Source of the DNA: CAZDGV01 sp964505195
GTDB taxonomy: Bacteria; Bacteroidota; Bacteroidia; Chitinophagales; Chitinophagaceae
NCBI GenBank assembly: GCA_964505195.1
Contig: CAZDGV010000010.1
Coordinates: 1-47,235, forward strand
Length of the DNA: 47,235 nt
Direction: 5' to 3'
The translations under genes and the position numbers were made by a program. The notes below the pieces were generated by a model. That model searched no databases. It saw nothing but the letters and a program-made list of their open reading frames with translations, and was not told where the DNA came from. Position 1 is the first letter of the stretch. Each line of letters begins with the position of its first letter. Positions 41,503 to 47,235 of this stretch are shown here, piece after piece.

Positions 41503-43017
41503 ATGTCACCTGCATTGCTTTTCTCTTTTGTAATTGGCTATTTTCTGCTTTTACTTGGTGTTGCATGGGTTACCTCACGCAATGCGAATAACGATTCATT
41601 CTTTATCGGCAACCGCGACAGTAACTGGATGCTAGTAGCTTTTGGCATGATTGGCACATCGCTGAGCGGTGTAACCTTTGTGAGTGTACCCGGTGCGGTT
41701 GGAAAAGAGTCTTTTGCCTATTTGCAAATTACCCTGGGATATTTACTGGGTTATTTGGTGATTTCCATGGTATTGCTGCCACTTTATTACCGGCTTAATC
41801 TTACTTCTATCTATAATTATCTGAGTAACCGTCTTGGTTTTGCTTCTTATAAAACGGGCGCATCCTTTTTTATTCTTTCCCGCACTTTGGGGGCAACCGC
41901 TCGTCTTTATTTGGTGGTAAAAATTTTACAGGATGCCATCCTTTCTTCTTTCGGGGTTCCTTTTTGGGTCACCACTTTCATTATTCTGTTAATGATCCTG
42001 CTTTACACTTACGAAGGGGGTGTGAAAACCATTGTATGGACCGATATGCTTCAAACTTCCTGTATGCTTGCCGGCTTGGTGATTTGTATTTTCTTCATTC
42101 TAAGCAAACTTGATCTCGGACTTTTCCAAAGTTTGCAGGTAATGCAGGATAAAAATTACACGCAAGTGTTTTTTACTGACCCGTCTAGCAAGTTTTTCTT
42201 TTTAAAACAAGTACTTGCGGGAGCGTTTATTACCATTACCATGACCGGTATGGATCAGGAGATGATGCAAAAAAATATTTCTGTCCGCACGCTACGCGAT
42301 TCAAAAAAGAATGTGCTTACGCTGGGGGTTATTATGCTCGTGGTGATTTCCATGTTTCTGTTGCTGGGCGGCCTGTTGCATCTTTATTCAGAACAGCTGG
42401 GTGGTGCATGGGTAACCGATGCACAGGGAGTCAAACGCTATTTGGTTGAAGGCAAAGATGCAACGGCAGATAAGTTGTTTCCTTTACTGGCATTGGAATT
42501 TATGCCACCCATTATATCCGTTATTTTCATCATAGCGCTCATCTCAGCATTATTTCCCAGTGCCGATGGAGCCATCACCGCACTCACTTCTTCTTTTTGC
42601 ATCGATATCATGGGCATGCAACGCAGAAGCGATTGGAGCGATGAGCAAAAGAAAAAATACAGACAAAGGGTTCACCTCATCTTTGCATTAATCTTCCTTC
42701 TTTTTGTAATGGTGTTCAAATGGGTGAATAACCCCAGCATGATTGGCGTGATATTGAAAGTGGCAGGGTATACATACGGACCATTATTGGGACTCTTTTC
42801 ATTCGGTATTCTCACAAAGCGGATTGTGAATGATCGTTTGGTTCCGTTGATTGCCTTGCTGGCTCCTTTCATCAGTTTTATGCTGGATACTTATCAGGGC
42901 GTTCTTTTCAAAGGCTTTGAAATAGGACTGGAGTTGCTGATTATTAATGGCATCCTTACGTTCATTGGGCTCATGCTCATTTCAAAGCCTGCTAAAAGCC
43001 AAGCGGCTGCTTCCTGA
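41503..43017 (+). CDS. Sodium:solute symporter
   Basis: A 504-residue inner-membrane protein of the SSS family (LeuT fold), about 13 helices. It uses the sodium gradient to import a small solute. Family segments: FFIGNRDSNWMLVAFGMIGT and the SLSGVTFVSVPGAVG sodium/substrate region, GYLVISMVLLPLYYRL, TYEGGVKTIVWTDMLQ (a near-invariant motif), and FPSADGAITALTSSFCID. ATG 41503 is used, two codons after an in-frame TTG. The solute cannot be predicted; sialic acid, sugars, amino acids and carboxylates are all known for this family. Alone on its strand between the divergent LOG gene and the O-methyltransferase. Confidence 0.92.
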   Translation: MSPALLFSFVIGYFLLLLGVAWVTSRNANNDSFFIGNRDSNWMLVAFGMIGTSLSGVTFVSVPGAVGKESFAYLQITLGYLLGYLVISMVLLPLYYRLNLTSIYNYLSNRLGFASYKTGASFFILSRTLGATARLYLVVKILQDAILSSFGVPFWVTTFIILLMILLYTYEGGVKTIVWTDMLQTSCMLAGLVICIFFILSKLDLGLFQSLQVMQDKNYTQVFFTDPSSKFFFLKQVLAGAFITITMTGMDQEMMQKNISVRTLRDSKKNVLTLGVIMLVVISMFLLLGGLLHLYSEQLGGAWVTDAQGVKRYLVEGKDATADKLFPLLALEFMPPIISVIFIIALISALFPSADGAITALTSSFCIDIMGMQRRSDWSDEQKKKYRQRVHLIFALIFLLFVMVFKWVNNPSMIGVILKVAGYTYGPLLGLFSFGILTKRIVNDRLVPLIALLAPFISFMLDTYQGVLFKGFEIGLELLIINGILTFIGLMLISKPAKSQAAAS

Positions 43018-43047
43018 ACCTGCTTTTGAAGGTAAGACGGAGCGGTT

Positions 43048-43055
43048 TATCTTTG
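43048..43055 (+). promoter_or_regulatory. -7 promoter box of the O-methyltransferase gene
   Basis: TATCTTTG, an exact TAnnTTTG match, 14 bases before the TTG start codon. It supports the unusual start choice. Confidence 0.5.
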
Positions 43056-43069
43056 TAAAAACCTGAATA

Positions 43070-43708
43070 TTGGATATTGTTCATCCGCTTGCTGCGCAGT
43101 ATGCCGAACGTTTTTCCAGTCCGGAAACGGAGCTCCTTGCTTCCGTTGCTGCTGCAGCGAAAGTACAGCATCCCCAGCCCCATATGCTCAGTGGTCATTT
43201 GCAGGGTCGTTTGCTAGGGATGATTTCAAGCATGATCAGACCAGCGCGGATTCTTGAAGTAGGTACCATGGTAGGATACAGCAGCATTTGTTTGGCAGCA
43301 GGGTTACAGCCTGGCGGTATACTTCATACCATTGAGTTACGGGAAGGCGATGCTGATATTGCAGAAAATCATTTCAGGAATGCGGGCTTACAGGATCAAA
43401 TACAGCTGCACAGAGGTGAGGCGCTTACGATTATCCCGGAGCTGCATGAGGTGTGGGATCTGGTTTTTTTAGACGCTGATAAAGTGAATTATATTGCATA
43501 CTATGAAATGATCATGCCGCGTTTGAAACAGGGAGGTTATTTGGTGGCAGATAATGTATTGTTTCATGGAGCAGTGCTGGATGAGGAGATTAGGGGTAAA
43601 AATGCACAGGCCATTCATGCATTCAATCAGCATGTGCGCAACGATGCATCCGTAACATGCGTAATGCTTCCCATCAGAGACGGATTGACGATCATTTGTA
43701 AAAACTAA
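43070..43708 (+). CDS. Class I SAM-dependent O-methyltransferase
   Basis: A 212-residue methyltransferase of the CCoAMT/catechol type, which moves a methyl group from SAM to a hydroxyl. Motifs: ILEVGTMVGYSSICLA (motif I, about residue 62), IELREGDADIAENHF (motif II), LVFLDADKVNYIAYYE (metal-binding aspartate and motif III), and LVADNVLFHGAV with the catalytic-site DN. The start is TTG 43070 (MDIVHPLAAQYAERF): an in-frame TGA lies two codons before, and the next ATG would remove the conserved N-terminal helix. It is four bases from the next gene and probably in one unit with it. Acceptor unknown. Confidence 0.92.
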   Translation: MDIVHPLAAQYAERFSSPETELLASVAAAAKVQHPQPHMLSGHLQGRLLGMISSMIRPARILEVGTMVGYSSICLAAGLQPGGILHTIELREGDADIAENHFRNAGLQDQIQLHRGEALTIIPELHEVWDLVFLDADKVNYIAYYEMIMPRLKQGGYLVADNVLFHGAVLDEEIRGKNAQAIHAFNQHVRNDASVTCVMLPIRDGLTIICKN

Positions 43709-43711
43709 AAA

Positions 43712-44794
43712 ATGCGAAACGCTTTCATTTATATCTTTTTCTTGCTTTTAATAAGTAATACTGTTTTCGCGCAGCGCATAACGGTGCAGGAGTATATAAA
43801 CACCTACAAGCAGCTTGCCATGGACGAGATGCTAAGAACCGGAGTGCCAGCGGCCATCAAGCTGGCGCAGGGCATCATTGAAACCGAGGCAGGTAATAGT
43901 ATGCTTGTGCTAAAATCAAATAACCACTTTGGAATAAAGTGTAAGGAAAACTGGACGGGCGAAAAAGTAGCGCACGACGATGATGCAAGGGGAGAGTGCT
44001 TCAGAAAATATCCTACGCCACAGGATTCTTATCGCGATCATTCAGATTTTCTCCGTACGCGCAAGCATTATCATTTTTTGTTTGATCTGGATCCCACCGA
44101 TTACAAAGCTTGGGCACATGGTTTAAAAAAGGCGGGCTATGCAACCAACCCGCAGTATCCGCAAATGCTAATTCGATACATTGAGCAATACCAGCTGAAT
44201 GAATATTCTCTACTAGCGATGGGAAAGAAAAAAGAATCCAATAATGTAGAAAATACATCAACACAAGCTGATGAAGCACCATCCCCATCCGGTGGAAATA
44301 CAATGCCGGTAAAACAAATTGAAAATTTGGCTACCCAAGAAAAGCAAAATATTGAAAAGCCAAAGAGCGAAGTTGTAACAACAGCGAAGAAACTAATTCA
44401 ATATCCAACAGGCGTATTTCGCATCAATGAAACAAAAGTGATCTATGCCAGACAAGGCAGTTCTGTGCTTGCCATTGCACAGCAATATCAGCTGCCACTG
44501 CAGCAGTTACTTGATTTTAATGAAATGAAAGAACAGGATCTTTTGATGCAGGATCAATTGATTTACTTGCAGCGAAAGCGCCGCACCGGAGCAGCGGAAT
44601 TACATATTGTGCAGGAAGGGGAAAGCTTGCATGCTATTGCGCAGTTGCAAGCCATTCGTTTGGAAGCACTGATGGAATATAATTTCTTACTATCCACACA
44701 GCAACCTGCGGTAGGCGAGAAGCTTTATTTAAAAACAAAGGCGCCCGCAGCGCCAAAAATGGTAATGCATACCGGAGTGGCCGCATCGCTTTAG
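43712..44794 (+). CDS. Exported glucosaminidase with two LysM domains
   Basis: A 360-residue secreted peptidoglycan hydrolase. A signal peptide (AFIYIFFLLLISNTVFAQ) is followed by a FlgJ/GH73-type N-acetylglucosaminidase domain (about 25-165), with the expected catalytic glutamate in GIIETEAGNS (about residue 55) and NNHFGIKCKENW. A low-complexity linker rich in Asn, Thr, Ser and Glu (about 175-235) leads to two LysM domains (about 245-290 and 296-342; YARQGSSVLAIAQQYQL and HIVQEGESLHAIAQLQ) that bind the wall. The starting gap to the O-methyltransferase is only three bases. Likely role: cell-wall remodelling or daughter-cell separation. Confidence 0.92.
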   Translation: MRNAFIYIFFLLLISNTVFAQRITVQEYINTYKQLAMDEMLRTGVPAAIKLAQGIIETEAGNSMLVLKSNNHFGIKCKENWTGEKVAHDDDARGECFRKYPTPQDSYRDHSDFLRTRKHYHFLFDLDPTDYKAWAHGLKKAGYATNPQYPQMLIRYIEQYQLNEYSLLAMGKKKESNNVENTSTQADEAPSPSGGNTMPVKQIENLATQEKQNIEKPKSEVVTTAKKLIQYPTGVFRINETKVIYARQGSSVLAIAQQYQLPLQQLLDFNEMKEQDLLMQDQLIYLQRKRRTGAAELHIVQEGESLHAIAQLQAIRLEALMEYNFLLSTQQPAVGEKLYLKTKAPAAPKMVMHTGVAASL

Positions 44795-44880
44795 TTGTAG
44801 GTGGTTGCTTGGCTAAAAGCCAGCATTGCATTGTAGGTGTGAGAGAAAAAAGATTCAGAACGGTTTAATTAAAATGAATT

Positions 44881-45426
44881 ATGAGTCAGATAAAAGTACG
44901 TGATCTCTATTTCAAGCCCTATCTCAGTGAGGCAACCATCAAAGAAAGAATAGAGGAGTTGGGTAAAACCATTTCAAAAGATTACCAAGATGAGAAGCCG
45001 CTTTTTATCGCTATTCTGAATGGCGCATTTATGTTTGCTTCCGATCTTTTTAAAGAGATTACCGTTGAGGCAGAAATATCTTTTATCAAACTTGCCTCTT
45101 ACAAAGGAGTTAAATCGACGGGACAGGTAATTACGGCTATCGGATTGGATGCTGAAATTGCAAATCGGCATGTGATTGTTTTGGAGGATATCATCGATAC
45201 CGGTAAAACACTCAGCGCATTTTTGCCACAGCTGATGCAACAGCAACCGGCTTCATTAAAAGTAGCAGCACTTTTGCACAAGCCCGAAGCCACGGTGTAT
45301 CCGGTAAAAATTGATTATCTCGGATTTACTGTGCCCAATATATTTTTGCTTGGATATGGTTTAGACTATGACGGATTGGGAAGAAATCTTCGCGAAATTT
45401 ATCAACTTACACCATCATCGGAATGA
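44881..45426 (+). CDS. hpt: Hypoxanthine phosphoribosyltransferase
   Basis: Purine-salvage enzyme that joins hypoxanthine or guanine to PRPP to give IMP or GMP. The 181-residue product has the PRPP-binding loop VIVLEDIIDTGKTL (about 99-112), the N-terminal ILNGAFMFASDLF, the flexible-loop region FIKLASYKGVKSTG and the base-binding end PVKIDYLGFTVPN followed by YGLDYDGLGRNLREIYQL. Normal family length. Separated from the glucosaminidase gene by 86 bases. Confidence 0.95.
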   Translation: MSQIKVRDLYFKPYLSEATIKERIEELGKTISKDYQDEKPLFIAILNGAFMFASDLFKEITVEAEISFIKLASYKGVKSTGQVITAIGLDAEIANRHVIVLEDIIDTGKTLSAFLPQLMQQQPASLKVAALLHKPEATVYPVKIDYLGFTVPNIFLLGYGLDYDGLGRNLREIYQLTPSSE

Positions 45427-45478
45427 TGAACACTCAAGGTATATTTATTTTCACGGGGCAACTATTTATTAGTGAGCT

Positions 45479-47235
45479 ATGAAAAGGAGTTTGCTTTGGC
45501 TCCTTTTGATATCCGCTGTTCTAACAGCCAAGGCACAGTTTCATTTTCAGGGACGCATTTCTGATCAAGCCGGTAATGCACTTTCCTTTGTACGCATTCA
45601 GGTAAAATCTACCCAGGCTATTTATTTTACCAATTCAAAGGGCGAGTTCGATTTTGCTTCATCCCTCTTTGCTGATTCACTGCTGCTTCATTTGAAAGGC
45701 TATGCCGATACAGCCATATCGGTAAGGTCCAGCGCATCATCATGGGTAGTCATGCGGCGTATGTTGCCTGAATCAGCTTTACAGAAACAGCAAGTTGCAT
45801 CATTCATTAAAGATGTGCCGCAGAAGCCAGGCCGAATTACAGCAGGAGGAGAAACCTATTCTCAAATTGTAGAAAATGATTTTGTCGAAGCCAGCCGTTA
45901 TCCGACTGTTGGATTTTCTATGAATGTCGATAAGGCATCTTACAGCAATATTCGTAGGTATATCAATATGGATATGAAGGTGCCGAGTGATGCGGTGCGC
46001 ATTGAGGAGATGCTGAATTACTTCAATCAGGGTTATATACAACCCGATCCCGGCAGTACTTTTTTCCCATCATGGCAAGTAACGGAATGTCCTTGGAACG
46101 ATGCGCATAAGCTTATGATATTACGCTTGCATGCGCAAAAAATCATTTACGACAGCATGCCGTCCAACAACCTGGTATTTCTGATTGATGTGAGCGGATC
46201 AATGGAAATGCCCAACCGACTCGGCTTGCTTAAAAGTGCTTTTCGAATGTTGGTCGAGAACCTGCGTGCCAAAGACACGATTGCGGTAGTAGTTTATGGT
46301 GGTGGTGTCGGGGTGAAATTATTTCCCACTTCCGGTGCGGAAAAGCAGAAGATCATGCAGGTGATTGATTCACTGGAAGCCGGAGGCGATACGCCCGGCG
46401 AGGCTGCTTTGCGCCTGGCTTACCGACTAGCAGAATCGCAGTTTATCAAGGGAGGGAATAATCGTATCATACTGGCTACCGACGGCGATTTTAATGTGGG
46501 GGAAGTTTCTGAAGCGGCGCTTTCGCAGCTGGTAATGGCGAAGCAGCAAACGGGTATTTATCTTACTTGTTTAGGGGTGGGAATGGGTAATTACAAAGAT
46601 TCTAAGCTGGAGTTATTAGCCAAAAGAGGGAATGGAAATTTTGCTTATCTCGATCGTGTTGCCGAAGCAGAACGGGTATTGGTAACAGAGCTCACCCAAA
46701 CGCTTTTCAGTGTTGCCGATGATGCCAGTGTGCAGGTTCGGTTTAATCCTGCATTCGTGAAGCGATATCGTTTGGTGGGATATGATAATATTCAGGGGAA
46801 TAATTATGATTCCACGCGTGTTTTGGAAGGGGGCGAAATCGGATCGGGTCATATTATTACTGCAGTTTTTGAATGTGAACCACAGCAGCAAGTTGCTTCA
46901 GGTGATCAGGAATTTGCAACGATTGATATTGATTTTCTATCACCTTTTACGCAAGTGAGAAAAAAGACTTCTTTTGTTTGCTTTAATAATGAAGTACAGT
47001 TTAATGCACTTAGCAATGACTATCGCTTCCTAACTGCAGTTGCTATGTTTGGAATGGTATTACGCGGCTCTCCTTTTTTGAATGGGAAGGGATGGAAAGA
47101 GTTGGAACAGCTGATAGAACAAGTTGCTGATCCCAATAAAGTACTGCAACAGCAAATGAAAACTTTGATTACACAGGCGCGACTGGTGTATTTCCCCAAA
47201 AGAAAGAAGCGTGCTGAGCGCAAAAGGTGGGAGGA
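45479..47235 (+). CDS. von Willebrand factor A protein (YfbK type) with carboxypeptidase-regulatory-like N-terminus; cut by window end
   Basis: Open for 585 codons from ATG 45479 to the window edge without a stop. A signal peptide (MKRSLLWLLLISAVLTAKA) precedes a CarboxypepD_reg-like beta-sandwich (FQGRISDQAGNALSFVRIQV, about 22-95). Then comes the YfbK-type N-terminal segment (FSMNVDKASYSNIRRYINMD, EEMLNYF, about 135-190), a VWA domain (about 225-400) with the MIDAS motif DVSGSM (about 237) and ATDGDFNVG, and a DUF3520-like C-terminal part with YRFLTAVAMFGMVLRGSPF. The final basic residues (PKRKKRAERKRWE) suggest the true end is close. The MIDAS is intact, so metal-dependent ligand binding is expected. 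Role unknown; probably periplasmic or surface. Confidence 0.88.
   Translation, partial: MKRSLLWLLLISAVLTAKAQFHFQGRISDQAGNALSFVRIQVKSTQAIYFTNSKGEFDFASSLFADSLLLHLKGYADTAISVRSSASSWVVMRRMLPESALQKQQVASFIKDVPQKPGRITAGGETYSQIVENDFVEASRYPTVGFSMNVDKASYSNIRRYINMDMKVPSDAVRIEEMLNYFNQGYIQPDPGSTFFPSWQVTECPWNDAHKLMILRLHAQKIIYDSMPSNNLVFLIDVSGSMEMPNRLGLLKSAFRMLVENLRAKDTIAVVVYGGGVGVKLFPTSGAEKQKIMQVIDSLEAGGDTPGEAALRLAYRLAESQFIKGGNNRIILATDGDFNVGEVSEAALSQLVMAKQQTGIYLTCLGVGMGNYKDSKLELLAKRGNGNFAYLDRVAEAERVLVTELTQTLFSVADDASVQVRFNPAFVKRYRLVGYDNIQGNNYDSTRVLEGGEIGSGHIITAVFECEPQQQVASGDQEFATIDIDFLSPFTQVRKKTSFVCFNNEVQFNALSNDYRFLTAVAMFGMVLRGSPFLNGKGWKELEQLIEQVADPNKVLQQQMKTLITQARLVYFPKRKKRAERKRWE

Noticed and set aside
1..47235. 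CRISPR arrays, insertion sequences, prophage, toxin-antitoxin pairs, tRNA or rRNA genes
   Set aside because: No regularly spaced repeats, transposase or integrase motifs, phage structural genes, or tRNA-like cloverleaf segments were seen while reading the intergenic regions. Genes are contiguous and typical of core chromosome.

Overview
The window is a piece of chromosome from a member of Bacteroidota, most likely Chitinophagales/Chitinophagaceae-like. The reasons are: a gene with a type IX secretion type B C-terminal sorting domain followed by a PorP/SprF-family gene; a TonB system with two ExbD genes; a DUF5117-type zinc metalloprotease; no clear Shine-Dalgarno signals; and repeated matches to the Bacteroidota -7 promoter box TAnnTTTG. 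There are no rRNA or tRNA genes, CRISPR arrays, insertion sequences or prophage genes. Gene density is high and the longest gene-free stretch is about 290 bases (25902-26188). A run of exactly 100 N (3329-3428) marks an assembly gap that removes the 3' ends of two convergent genes.

Layout. 1-2.2 kb (minus): rlmN, an RluB/RsuA-type pseudouridine synthase, and the first 29 codons of an RluA-type synthase cut by the window edge. 2.2-5.2 kb: a 3-oxoadipyl-CoA-type thiolase (plus) converging on hisS (minus) across the gap, with a low-molecular-weight phosphotyrosine phosphatase upstream of hisS. 5.4-8.3 kb: a small membrane protein, a PstS-like lipoprotein and a TPR protein, ended by a strong terminator. 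8.4-21.9 kb: a complete 14-subunit respiratory complex I operon in the order nuoA-B-C-D-E-(orf62)-F-G-H-I-J-K-L-M-N, with a short NuoG and an extra 62-residue membrane protein between nuoE and nuoF. 22-23.3 kb: a MacB/FtsX-type permease. 23.3-25.9 kb (minus): a zinc metalloprotease. 26.2-29.2 kb: exbB-exbD-exbD-tonB. 29.3-34.2 kb: mnmE, a family 2 glycosyltransferase and recG. 34.2-38.8 kb: a 1183-residue secreted PKD protein with its PorP/SprF partner. 38.9-47.2 kb: a GlcD-type flavin oxidase, an outer-membrane-like protein, a LOG-family protein (minus), a sodium:solute symporter, an O-methyltransferase, a LysM glucosaminidase, hypoxanthine phosphoribosyltransferase, and a von Willebrand factor A protein cut by the right edge.

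How the parts fit together. Complex I oxidises NADH and pumps protons. The ExbB/ExbD/TonB set uses proton motive force to energise outer-membrane transport. The secreted PKD protein and PorP/SprF pair belongs to type IX secretion and surface display. The RNA-modification genes (rlmN, two pseudouridine synthases, mnmE) and hisS serve translation.

Most of the window is conserved core genome. The points most worth a second look are the unnamed small membrane protein inside the nuo operon, the noncanonical cysteine pattern at the C-terminus of the short NuoG, the near-leaderless TAnnTTTG-CACC-ATG arrangement shared by rlmN and mnmE, the orphan PstS-like/TPR block, several intercistronic palindromes, and the type IX cargo/SprF pair. 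I did not find a clearly new multi-gene system.
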